Below are positions 9,773 through 18,163 of a stretch of DNA of 64,000 bases, piece by piece. The stretch covers positions 62,001-126,000 of the forward strand of contig LUUF01000083.1 in assembly GCA_001644045.1 (NCBI GenBank), in the 5' to 3' direction. Both the position numbers and the translations under genes were made by a program. The stretch's first letter is position 1. Every line of letters begins with the position of its first letter. Origin of the DNA: Methylomonas methanica (lineage in GTDB: Bacteria > Pseudomonadota > Gammaproteobacteria > Methylococcales > Methylomonadaceae). The notes under the pieces were generated by a model. It was not told where the DNA came from. It was given only the letters and a program-made list of their open reading frames with translations, and searched no databases.

Positions 9773-10921
9773 CTAATGCAACCTCGAAGCATCTTGTAGG
9801 AAATTCTCAAGACGTTTAGCGACTACATTGCTTGCATATTCATTGAGAAATCTAGCCCTCGCCGCTTTTCCAGCGGCATTCATCCACTCCTGGCTATAGA
9901 TTGAATCTGCCACGATACGGGCAGCAACATGGGCACTGGTTAATGGCAACGACAAGCCGGCAGTCCCATCGCCCAGCACTTCAGCAACGCCTCCTGCTGG
10001 AACAGCAAGGACTGGACGTCCCCTAGCCATTGCTTCAATAAGAGTAATACCGAAGCTTTCAAGCTTAGCGACATGAATGTAGGCCTTGTGGAAGCTAATC
10101 TGCTCTGCGGCATTATCAACAAACCCAGAAAAACTAACTAGATCATCAATTTTCAATAATCGCGCATTATTTTCCAGCATTATTCTGTCTGGGCCGTCGC
10201 CCACAATAGTCAACGTCAATGGCGATCCCTGTTCACGTAGTGCGGCGATAATCTCTAATAAGTATTGCTGATTCTTCCGCGCCTCAAGCGTCCCAATATT
10301 AATTAGGTCGGCAATCGGTTCCGTTGGTTCTGGCAAGCCTGGATCAGTTAGAAAATTAGGCACTATAGTAGAAGCTATATTCGCTATCTCAGGGATACGA
10401 GTTATCAGCTCTTGCTGCATAAATTTAGAAACAAAGACCAAACCGTTCAGTCTAGGCAATATATTTTCCTCAAAGCACCGCATAGACCGGTAAAGCCAGT
10501 CACTATCACTAATTAGCCCTTTGCCAACCCACTCATCCGCTTGCGAAACATTAAAGTGCGCCACCATTACTACAAGTTGTTTTTCTGAGACTCTGGCGTT
10601 GAGCGCAGCGGCTGCCGATAGCGGGCACTGGGCATAAATGACGCAATTTGAGTCAATTTTCAATTGTTGTCTCAATGCTAATTTCAAGAAATAAGCATGC
10701 CAATAACGATACCACCAAACACTCAAAGGACCAGATAACTTACCAAACACCTTTCTGAGTGCAAATACTGGGTAAACAATGAACTTGTAATAAGAAAAAG
10801 GGGTTATCAGTTGATGATCGACATTTTGTATGGACAGATAATGTATAAAACTATTAAAATGCGTCTGCACCCCGGTTTCCCCGTGTGGCCGCATAATAGT
10901 GGCGATAATAATTTTATTCAT
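9773..10921 (-). CDS. Glycosyltransferase family 4
   Basis: A 382-aa GT-B glycosyltransferase. The start NKIIIATIMRPHGETGVQTHF has the glycine-rich acceptor-side loop; the C-terminal domain has NIGTLEARKNQQYLLEII, LTIVGDGPD and the donor motif AKLESFGITLIEAMARGRPVL. Its start codon overlaps the stop of the gene at 10918 (ATGA), so the two are translationally coupled. It acts on the cytoplasmic face of the inner membrane in building the repeat unit, by analogy with the family. Specific sugar unknown. Confidence 0.85.
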   Translation of the reverse strand: MNKIIIATIMRPHGETGVQTHFNSFIHYLSIQNVDHQLITPFSYYKFIVYPVFALRKVFGKLSGPLSVWWYRYWHAYFLKLALRQQLKIDSNCVIYAQCPLSAAAALNARVSEKQLVVMVAHFNVSQADEWVGKGLISDSDWLYRSMRCFEENILPRLNGLVFVSKFMQQELITRIPEIANIASTIVPNFLTDPGLPEPTEPIADLINIGTLEARKNQQYLLEIIAALREQGSPLTLTIVGDGPDRIMLENNARLLKIDDLVSFSGFVDNAAEQISFHKAYIHVAKLESFGITLIEAMARGRPVLAVPAGGVAEVLGDGTAGLSLPLTSAHVAARIVADSIYSQEWMNAAGKAARARFLNEYASNVVAKRLENFLQDASRLH

Positions 10922-12066
10922 GGCTTTTTATTGCGATGGAGATTAGATATAAATGACTTTATGCCATCAACAAAATTAGTTGCCATATTTTCAATTGAAT
11001 ATTTTTCACTACTTTCCATGGCATTTTTTTTGAGCGTCGAAATCATTGACTCTGACGCCAAAGCCGAAATCACAAGATTTGAATAGTCTCTAGTGCTTAG
11101 GTCAGACATCATGCCGTTATAACCACAGCGCAAATAGTCGATTTCAGGACTATGGTCTGCTTGTTTCGTTGTAAAAACAGGTAATCCCGCGGAAAACGCA
11201 TCCAGAATCGCCAACCCAACCATACCAGGATTTAAAAAAATATCGGCACTTTTGAACGCTAAGTTCTTATGCTGTCCATGAAGAGAACCCAAATATTTAA
11301 TAAAATCGTATTGCATGGCGTATTCTTCAACTCGTTTCACCTCTTGCCCTGCCCCTCCAATTAACAGGACAAACTTAGGATTATGTTGATTGATAATTTT
11401 TGCAGCTTCTAGCAAAAAACCAATTTTTTTATCTTGGTGCAGACTCCCACAAAATAAACCTACTTGTGCATCTGTAGCAATGTTATGTTGCTGTTTAAAC
11501 GTTACAATCTCTTCAACAGAGATATTATTTAATCCCTTTTTAAAATAGCTAGTATCAACGCTATTGTTCAACACCGTTATATACGATTTATTAAATCCTA
11601 ATGATTGCAAATAATCGGCAACACTGCCTGTATAAGCAAACCACCAGTCTGTTTGTAGCGCAAGAGCTTTTTTAAGCCGCTCTCTTAACGAGTTTTGATC
11701 TCCTTGCCTATTGGTGCCATGCCCCCAGTAAGCAAATGACTTCACATTCAATAAGCTCAAAAAAATCAAAAGATAATTATGAGCATGACGGTTTGCTTGC
11801 TCGGTAATAATGATGTCTGCCCAAAGAATATGCCCTATAGAGCCTTCAAGAAAGTGTAGTTTATTATTAAAAAACCAATGGCTTTTTTCAAAGAAACAAT
11901 AATCATTTTCTAGCACAACATTATCGTTACGCTCTAATTCTTGTTTCCATGGAGTACCAAAAACCAAGCGTAACTCATGCTCTTCCGTAACAAGCAACTT
12001 GTACATTTGCTCAAACAATGGTACTCGATAGAATTTCAGCATAGGTTGAAAAATAACGATTTTCAT
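10918..12066 (-). CDS. Glycosyltransferase, GT4-like
   Basis: A 382-aa protein beginning MKIVIFQPMLKFYRVPLFEQ, the typical start of GT4 enzymes of capsule loci. The donor half contains VGLFCGSLHQDKKIGFLLEAA, FVLLIGGAGQEV, and FLNPGMVGLAILDAFSAGLPV in the place of the EX7E region, where the first Glu is replaced by Gly-Met-Val-Gly. That departure from the usual motif occurs in some subfamilies. It overlaps the next gene by 4 bp. Base composition is clearly AT-rich. Confidence 0.8.
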   Translation of the reverse strand: MKIVIFQPMLKFYRVPLFEQMYKLLVTEEHELRLVFGTPWKQELERNDNVVLENDYCFFEKSHWFFNNKLHFLEGSIGHILWADIIITEQANRHAHNYLLIFLSLLNVKSFAYWGHGTNRQGDQNSLRERLKKALALQTDWWFAYTGSVADYLQSLGFNKSYITVLNNSVDTSYFKKGLNNISVEEIVTFKQQHNIATDAQVGLFCGSLHQDKKIGFLLEAAKIINQHNPKFVLLIGGAGQEVKRVEEYAMQYDFIKYLGSLHGQHKNLAFKSADIFLNPGMVGLAILDAFSAGLPVFTTKQADHSPEIDYLRCGYNGMMSDLSTRDYSNLVISALASESMISTLKKNAMESSEKYSIENMATNFVDGIKSFISNLHRNKKP

Positions 12067-12212
12067 ATTTATTGTGACAAATCAAAATCAACCATTAAAG
12101 GAATTTCGCGAATCACCCGACGGTTAATACTGAGCATTTAGGCAACTTAACTAATATGCAAAACGAATAAAGAATATGCCTTATTGGAGCAATATTAGGA
12201 CCTTTGAAAGCC

Positions 12213-13490
12213 TTAGCCACTGGCATTATTTTCCAATCTATTCTGCGAAATATTTATTAAAATACTATAAAAATAAACCAATAAAAACATAAACCATATA
12301 ATATTGGTTCCGCCAACCAAACTACCTTCAGTCATATTATGCAAAAGAACAGCCACCAACAAGATAGCGACATAGGCATAATCTTTATTATCCTTTTTCC
12401 GCTGCTTTAACAATAAATAAACTATCTGACCGAGTAATATAAAAAAGAGAAAAATAGACACCAACCCGCCACGAACAAGTAAATCAAGATATCCATTATG
12501 TAGTTGCCCATAACCCAAATTGAAATTCTTGAGGAAAGACATTAAGCTATCGTAGCTCCAGCCCAAAAAAGGCTTGGCTGCAAACCCTCTCAAGCCTATA
12601 TCCCATAGACTGGTACGCCCAGAGAATGATGCATCCCTGCCGATAGCCCGAAAAAAGTATTTTTCAGAAAAAAACTCGGGATGAATGATATATAACAACA
12701 TTAATCCGATAAATATACTTATAGCTCCCAATGTGATCTTGATAAATTTTACCCCGCCCTTAGAACTACCAATAAAGGCCAGCCATAACATACCAAATAT
12801 TAGAGAAGCAGAGAGTATGGTTGACGTCATGCTGTTGGCTTTGTACATACAGTAAAAGGCCGCCAGTAACAAGCCAATCGCAAACAGAGAAGTTGCCATG
12901 CTTTTTTTTGTATAAAAAAAAGTACTTAAAGAAATCCACGTGGCAAATAAGCAAATGGCACCCAGAGAATTGGGGTGGTTAGTTAAGCCTCGCCACCGCC
13001 CGATTAAGCTAACCGCGTAGATATTTGTTGATGTCATTACCCCGATATCCGGTCTAATCATAGTGACGACAACTGTCGCCGCAATATAAATAGATAGCGC
13101 CAGCAATAATATTTTAAAAAAATTATCCTTTTTATTTATAAGAAATAGAACCATACAGAGTGCGATACAGGCCATACCAACATTATGCACAAAAAATATA
13201 ATTACTTTAACCGGAAATTCTGACCAAAAAATAGATACTATTATAAGAAAAAATAATGCATCCAATGGCCCTGATTTTATAATTACCGTTAATACCAAGC
13301 CTTTTTGCTTCAATAAAAGAACGAAGGCAAGAGAATATGCAAGAGAAAGCGTAACCTGATTGACCAAGCTACTTTCTTGTCTCATTAAACTTCCATAGTC
13401 AGGCTGCAATAAAGCAACACCTATCACAGTAAAAAAAATGAAAAACGGCAGGAGATATTGAGCACCAATACTTGATTTGTAAGTAATCAT
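12213..13490 (-). CDS. Wzy-like O-antigen polymerase / ligase
   Basis: A 425-aa polytopic membrane protein with roughly ten to twelve hydrophobic segments. The periplasmic motif near residues 300-350 (SGRTSLWDIGLRGFAAKPFLGWSYD, then QLHNGYLDLLVRGG) is the O-antigen ligase / Wzy (PF04932) signature, with the conserved HNGYLD. I chose the ATG at 13490 over a TTG 27 bp upstream. With the flippase at 15429 it gives a Wzx/Wzy-type export route, so polymerisation of the repeat unit is the likely role. WaaL ligase is the alternative. Confidence 0.8.
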   Translation of the reverse strand: MITYKSSIGAQYLLPFFIFFTVIGVALLQPDYGSLMRQESSLVNQVTLSLAYSLAFVLLLKQKGLVLTVIIKSGPLDALFFLIIVSIFWSEFPVKVIIFFVHNVGMACIALCMVLFLINKKDNFFKILLLALSIYIAATVVVTMIRPDIGVMTSTNIYAVSLIGRWRGLTNHPNSLGAICLFATWISLSTFFYTKKSMATSLFAIGLLLAAFYCMYKANSMTSTILSASLIFGMLWLAFIGSSKGGVKFIKITLGAISIFIGLMLLYIIHPEFFSEKYFFRAIGRDASFSGRTSLWDIGLRGFAAKPFLGWSYDSLMSFLKNFNLGYGQLHNGYLDLLVRGGLVSIFLFFILLGQIVYLLLKQRKKDNKDYAYVAILLVAVLLHNMTEGSLVGGTNIIWFMFLLVYFYSILINISQNRLENNASG

Positions 13491-13519
13491 TACTTTAGCC
13501 CTGCTAATATACTGCAAAT

Positions 13520-14434
13520 TTATTTATATTCTTGGTATGTTCTATCGGTAAATAACATGCTCAACTGTCCTGCATTCGTTGATATTTTACATAGCACCCA
13601 AACCCAACGAGCTTTACCCATAAAAAAGGCAAAAGGCAAAATAATACAAGCTGTAAACAAATAGCTGGTCCGCTTAATAAAATGAGCGAACTTCACCTGC
13701 CATGACTGATTTTCCAGAAATGATTGCGCGCAATTTTGACCTACTCTTAGCGCTCTTTTTAAATGCCATTTAATTCTAGTTCGCTCCGGTGGAATAACTT
13801 CATATACTAAGGCTTCGTTACACCAAATAAGTTTAGCATTATTAGAATACATTCGGCGAAACAGATCATGATCTTCACCGCCTGTCAACCCAAATTTTGG
13901 ATTAAAAAAAAGTATATCTTTAAATTTATCTGCTTTTCGAATTAATGTATTATTTGTTGCTCCATGCGTCATCACCATACCTGTCTTGTTGTTCCGGTCG
14001 AAAAAGCCAGTTTCTCGTGCCCACGCTGGCGCGTCTTTAGTGAATTGCGGCATTACCGAACCAAATACTACATCGGCATCATATTTTTGACTTGCTAATA
14101 ACAACTCATTTAGCCAGTTTTCTGCAGCCCATTCGTCATCGTCAATAAAAGCAAGATAATCTGCCGTAACATAACTTAAAGCTTTATTGCGTGTTAATGC
14201 TATGTTTTTTTCCGGCTGAACGTCATAAATGTAAGAAATGTTTTTGTCGGCAAAAAAACTTTCCACTATTTTTCTTGCCGCTTGCTCTGGATCATTATCA
14301 ATTATGATAATTCTTAGTTTTGAAAAGTCTATATCAATTTGATTTGATATAGACTTCAAAAGCTTATTCAATAATTGCGGTCTTTTGTAGGTTGCAATGC
14401 AAATATCAATACCGGGACATGTAGAATTTTTCAT
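13520..14434 (-). CDS. Glycosyltransferase family 2
   Basis: A 304-aa GT-A enzyme. The ATG at 14434 overlaps the TGA of the upstream gene (ATGA), and MKNSTCPGIDICIATYKRP is the family start, so I reject the longer frame. Motifs: ICIATYKRPQLLNKLLKS, IIIIDND near 45, LAFIDDDEWAAENWL (DxD), and GLTGGEDHDLFRRM, which contains the catalytic-base region. Hydrophobic residues near 260-285 may anchor it to the membrane. It adds a sugar in repeat-unit synthesis; donor unknown. Confidence 0.85.
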   Translation of the reverse strand: MKNSTCPGIDICIATYKRPQLLNKLLKSISNQIDIDFSKLRIIIIDNDPEQAARKIVESFFADKNISYIYDVQPEKNIALTRNKALSYVTADYLAFIDDDEWAAENWLNELLLASQKYDADVVFGSVMPQFTKDAPAWARETGFFDRNNKTGMVMTHGATNNTLIRKADKFKDILFFNPKFGLTGGEDHDLFRRMYSNNAKLIWCNEALVYEVIPPERTRIKWHLKRALRVGQNCAQSFLENQSWQVKFAHFIKRTSYLFTACIILPFAFFMGKARWVWVLCKISTNAGQLSMLFTDRTYQEYK

Positions 14435-15405
14435 TTTATTGCCGCTCTCATATATGCAGCAGTTATTTTTCGACTCATCATCACAATAAAGATTGGCCAT
14501 ACCTTTGGATTAAGCACCAAACTTTTTACTGCATCAATAATATGCCGGCCTTTAATAAGCTTAACAACATCGTTATAAAATATTAATTCATGATAATTCT
14601 GCTGCCTGGCTTCGAGCAGCAAGGCTGCATCATTTTTTTGTAGTGCGTTGGCTAGATTTATTAACAAGCTATTATTACTGATAAGTTCCATATACTTTGT
14701 GTTATCACCAGTACGACTTAATGATTTCTCAACATATCTATAATAATAGTAAGCATCACCCATCAACAGAAAAACCCCACCCTTCAATAAACACTCCATA
14801 TAAAGCATAAAATCCTCTCCAAGATGAACCCCTTCATTGTATTCAATATGCTTTGCCATTAAAAAAGAACGCCTAAAAACAGGCTTTAAATAACCATACT
14901 TAAACCCAGCGTTACTTGGAAAGTCGTTTTTAATAAAACTTTTCTCCGTCAACCTCATTAAAGGCTGTTGTGTTTTCTTTTGATGAATAGCAGCAACAGG
15001 GTTTTTACCTGCTTCATTTACATAAAAAACACTATCGGCAACAATGTCGGCAGAATGTTTCTCACCAATATCAATTAACTTGCTTAATCGATCTTTGTGA
15101 TAGAAATCATCCGCATCAAGCAAGGCCACCCAATCGCCTTTCGCTTTTGATATCGCTCTATTCCGAGAAAAAGATGGCCCACTATTAGAATTATTAACTA
15201 ATAATTCTATTCTAGAATCATCTTTCATCATTTGTTTAACAATGTTTACAGTATTATCACCAGAACAATCATCACACACAATAATTTCTAGAGAAATATT
15301 GACTTGACCTATAGCCGATAAAATGGATTCTCGAATATATTGACTCGCATTATAGGCGGGAATAATTACCGAAACTTTTACATGACCTTCTATTATTGGA
15401 GTCAT
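14431..15405 (-). CDS. Glycosyltransferase family 2
   Basis: A 324-aa GT2 enzyme: VSVIIPAYNASQYIRESI, EIIVCDDCSGDNT, SRNRAISKAKGDWVALLDADDF with the DAD metal-binding motif, and LGEDFMLYMECLLKGG for the acceptor/base region. The length and order are those of a complete family member. It is coupled to the downstream GT2 by a 4-bp overlap and follows the flippase gene by 23 bp, so the three are probably one transcript. Confidence 0.85.
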   Translation of the reverse strand: MTPIIEGHVKVSVIIPAYNASQYIRESILSAIGQVNISLEIIVCDDCSGDNTVNIVKQMMKDDSRIELLVNNSNSGPSFSRNRAISKAKGDWVALLDADDFYHKDRLSKLIDIGEKHSADIVADSVFYVNEAGKNPVAAIHQKKTQQPLMRLTEKSFIKNDFPSNAGFKYGYLKPVFRRSFLMAKHIEYNEGVHLGEDFMLYMECLLKGGVFLLMGDAYYYYRYVEKSLSRTGDNTKYMELISNNSLLINLANALQKNDAALLLEARQQNYHELIFYNDVVKLIKGRHIIDAVKSLVLNPKVWPIFIVMMSRKITAAYMRAAIK

Positions 15406-15428
15406 AACTTCACTCTAAGGCTTTCAAC

Positions 15429-16679
15429 TTAAACCCTTTCTATTTTATATGACCGAAAGGCTAACCATAGCATTATTGCCAATAAAGCTTCAGCAGAAGC
15501 AAGCGCGATAATGCTTCCGGGCATACCATATGTACGTATTAGAAAATAGCCTGATAATATTGTTAATATTGCAGTTACCGTATTGCATAACGTTATAACC
15601 CTGAATTTTTTATAGGCTATTAACACTATAGATGCATTAGATCGGATCGATTGGAGTATAAAAACCACACCCCACAACAATACTAATCCTCCAATATCGG
15701 AATATTCTTTTGAGAAGAATCTTTCTATAACTTCATCTTTAATAACGTATGAAATTAACGTAATTGACGCGGTTATTACTACAATGAGCGCAAGCATTTT
15801 ACGAGCCATCTGTATCAATTCATGATGCTCATTATCGCCTCTTAATATGGCAAGACGTGGGACAAACACACTGGAAAGCCCTGTGCTAATAAGATTGGCA
15901 GGCGCTAAAAATAACTTAGCCGCATTTGCCTCCGCAACACTTTCCGCTGTAGACAATATAGTCAACATTGCAACATAACCTTGGGATTGAAGCCAGGTTA
16001 CAACTACGCCGCCTAAAGCCCATTTTCCGTGAGCCCATGCTTCATGCAATGCCCCCCTCACTATAGAAAACCGAACTCTCTGTGAAATTCCGCTCAGCAT
16101 CAACCCACTCAAGCCGGCTATTAAGGCCCCAAATCCGTAAGCTCCTATCGCCCAAATATGCAAATGCTTTAAGCCCAATATAATAGCAGCAGCAAGGGCT
16201 GCAAAAATCACGATTGTATTAATAATATCTATTATCATCACTTTGAGTGAACTAAGAATAGTATAATAATAACTTCTAAAAAAAGCGTGAAAAACTGATG
16301 ACGCCAGGGAAAATCCCGTTACAGACATGAATATTGATAAGTCAAAAGGAATCATTGACAAATAATAAGCAGCCAAAACAAATGCCTGAAACAAAGCCCA
16401 AAATGGCAACAATATTAAATTTTGCACCAATAGCATACTATAACAGTATCTTTTTTTGTCATCCGGCTCCTTTTGTGGCAAATTCACTGTCATTTGACAT
16501 GTTACCAAAGCATTCATAACGCCTATCGCTAACAATATAGTGGAAAATCCAATACCATAATATCCATACTGCTCTTTGCTACTAAAATTAATTAACAAAA
16601 GACCTATTCCTAAATTGCTAGCACTTATTAATCCTTGATCAATTACACTGTATAACACATCCTTTCTAATTTTTGACAT
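15429..16679 (-). CDS. Wzx-type polysaccharide flippase
   Basis: A 416-aa protein with about twelve predicted membrane helices, of the MATE/MVF-like oligosaccharide flippase superfamily (start KIRKDVLYSVIDQGLISASNLGIGLLL shows the usual first helix region). It should flip the undecaprenyl-linked repeat unit to the periplasm for the Wzy-like polymerase at 12213. AAGGATATTGA precedes the ATG. Like its neighbours it is AT-rich, a common sign of transferred polysaccharide genes. Confidence 0.8.
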   Translation of the reverse strand: MSKIRKDVLYSVIDQGLISASNLGIGLLLINFSSKEQYGYYGIGFSTILLAIGVMNALVTCQMTVNLPQKEPDDKKRYCYSMLLVQNLILLPFWALFQAFVLAAYYLSMIPFDLSIFMSVTGFSLASSVFHAFFRSYYYTILSSLKVMIIDIINTIVIFAALAAAIILGLKHLHIWAIGAYGFGALIAGLSGLMLSGISQRVRFSIVRGALHEAWAHGKWALGGVVVTWLQSQGYVAMLTILSTAESVAEANAAKLFLAPANLISTGLSSVFVPRLAILRGDNEHHELIQMARKMLALIVVITASITLISYVIKDEVIERFFSKEYSDIGGLVLLWGVVFILQSIRSNASIVLIAYKKFRVITLCNTVTAILTILSGYFLIRTYGMPGSIIALASAEALLAIMLWLAFRSYKIERV

Positions 16680-16861
16680 TCAATATCCTTGGGTATAAAC
16701 GGCCATTTCTTATGCTCTTTTTAAAAACTGATTTACAAGCGTCCGCCTATTTTAATTTTTAATACCTCGTAATAATATTCTACAGGACCTCACCCCCCAC
16801 TGCACCCACAGAGCATGGTAGGGAAATGAAGTTTTTTAATTTTTACAGATCTCATATATAC

Positions 16862-17272
16862 TTAATCATCAACTGCAGTGTTGTAAATTTTTGTTATTGT
16901 CATCGTATATTTGGCCACAAAAACCGCAAATACTGAACCACAAATATCCGCCGCCATATCCGATAAGCTACCCAATCGGCCGGGTACGTACATCTGATAA
17001 CTCTCTTCAATAACGCCAAATAGCATCGAAATCAATGATGGCAACAGAAATAAAGATATAGCTTTCTTGCCGTTTAAATTAAATGATGTGGCAATTAGAA
17101 GCAAAGTCAATATCCCGAAAGCCACAAAGTGAGCCACTTTATCCAGGCCTGATACTTCACTGATAATTTTGGATGGTGGTTGAGACGATTCCACAAATAA
17201 GAAACTTATCCAAACAATACTTAGTAAGATAAAAATCACTGCATGCTTACGCTCGCCTTTATATTTAGCCAT
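16862..17272 (-). CDS. VanZ-like membrane protein
   Basis: A 136-aa protein from the ATG at 17272 (MAKYKGERKH). A longer open frame reaches 17341, but the chosen start gives the usual family beginning with basic residues before the first helix. It has three or four hydrophobic segments and the VanZ family signature DKVAHFVAFGILTLLL plus EESYQMYVPGRLGSLSDMAAD, where the Glu-Glu and the GRxGSLxDMxAD stretch are conserved. VanZ-like proteins are frequent in polysaccharide loci; the molecular role is unknown. Confidence 0.75.
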   Translation of the reverse strand: MAKYKGERKHAVIFILLSIVWISFLFVESSQPPSKIISEVSGLDKVAHFVAFGILTLLLIATSFNLNGKKAISLFLLPSLISMLFGVIEESYQMYVPGRLGSLSDMAADICGSVFAVFVAKYTMTITKIYNTAVDD

Positions 17273-17558
17273 TAGAAATATTGGTTTGGAAGGTAAAAAA
17301 GTATTCAGGCCGCACCCGTTTAATGTATAAAGCTTTGTCAAATATAGGTGTGTACATCACGAGACGCAGAATATTGACAAGCACAATTTCAGTACATACT
17401 CGGGATAATCGTGCGTCGTTTAACTCTTGTGTGGTTTGGTCTTTAATACCGCAGAAATTAGTGACTTCTTGGCTGGCTGCGTGCGATCGAGTCTGATGCA
17501 GCCAACATTCCCGTAGTGCTGGGCGAAGTTTAACTTCGCTGCCGTCTTGTTTATTCAT
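17265..17558 (-). CDS. Small ORF coupled to MNT gene, possible degraded HEPN partner
   Basis: A 97-aa frame whose ATG overlaps the stop of the nucleotidyltransferase gene at 17555 (ATGA). In MNT/HEPN pairs the second, overlapping gene encodes the HEPN partner, and the first residues here (MNKQD, then a region with LRECWLHQTR) sit where it would be. I cannot find the HEPN R-x4-6-H motif with confidence and the protein is short, so this may be a decayed or frameshifted copy. It also overlaps the VanZ start by 8 bp. Low certainty about a functional product. Confidence 0.35.
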   Translation of the reverse strand: MNKQDGSEVKLRPALRECWLHQTRSHAASQEVTNFCGIKDQTTQELNDARLSRVCTEIVLVNILRLVMYTPIFDKALYIKRVRPEYFFTFQTNISNG

Positions 17559-17860
17559 AACGGAATAGCTGTCTGTTCCGCGATGCGCCGAATGGGTTGC
17601 TGTTCCTGCTCCACATCCAAGGAAAACACTAAATCGATACGCTGGTCGCCTAATGGCAGTTTGGCTTTAACCAGAGAGCGCATGTTGACACCCAAGGTTT
17701 TTTCAAGGTTTTGATTAAATCCAGCGGCATACAAATCTATGTCGCCGCCAAGTTGCGTATCGTCAGTGCGGGAGCTAAATAATTGCAAACGTGCTTGCGT
17801 TCCAAACACGTCCGCGGCGATGTTTTTTAGGCTATCAGCTTGTTGTTGGGTTATTCGCAT
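17555..17860 (-). CDS. MNT-type nucleotidyltransferase domain protein
   Basis: A 101-aa minimal nucleotidyltransferase. VFGTQARLQLFSSRTDD near residues 18-34 is followed by GGDIDLYA, matching the GSx...DxD pattern of the Pol-beta fold, with the two Asp as metal ligands. A third carboxylate is in QRIDLVF near 73-79. Such proteins (MntA) AMPylate a HEPN toxin partner encoded just downstream. The downstream frame here looks atypical. It is embedded between polysaccharide genes, so it may be an insertion or remnant. Confidence 0.65.
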   Translation of the reverse strand: MRITQQQADSLKNIAADVFGTQARLQLFSSRTDDTQLGGDIDLYAAGFNQNLEKTLGVNMRSLVKAKLPLGDQRIDLVFSLDVEQEQQPIRRIAEQTAIPL

Positions 17861-17958
17861 GGTTTATGTCCTTATGTTGCAGCATCGTATATCCGCCTTG
17901 AGTGTCCCTGATTCATTTTTAGCCCCCACTCCCATTTTCGATTTCTACTGGGCGTTCC

Positions 17959-18062
17959 TAGAGGGAGCAGTTGCCGAGAGGATCGGGGTGAGGAGAATTA
18001 AATTAAGCAAAAGCTTTATTTGATCCCCTCACCCTAGCCCTCTCCCGGAGGGAGAGGGAATT
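17959..18062. repeat. Palindromic repeats, including a longer dispersed unit
   Basis: At 17959-18003 a unit runs from AGGGAGCAGTTGCCGAGAGG through GGGGTGAGGAGAATTAAAT; a near-identical unit occurs at 21434-21475. At 18024-18059 the inverse element CCCCTCACCCTAGCCC / TCTCCCGGAGGGAGAGGG follows. The two form a head-to-head pair in the gap between the MNT gene and wcaJ. The rest of 17861-18163 has nothing else I recognise. Confidence 0.65.
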
Positions 18063-18163
18063 TATAGAGGTCCCCATTGTTAAACCCTCTCCTCTCCTCT
18101 CCTGTCCTTCTGCTTTTGTGTCCGGTGCGAGAAGGGGCTGTTTTGGCTTTTACTACATCCTTC

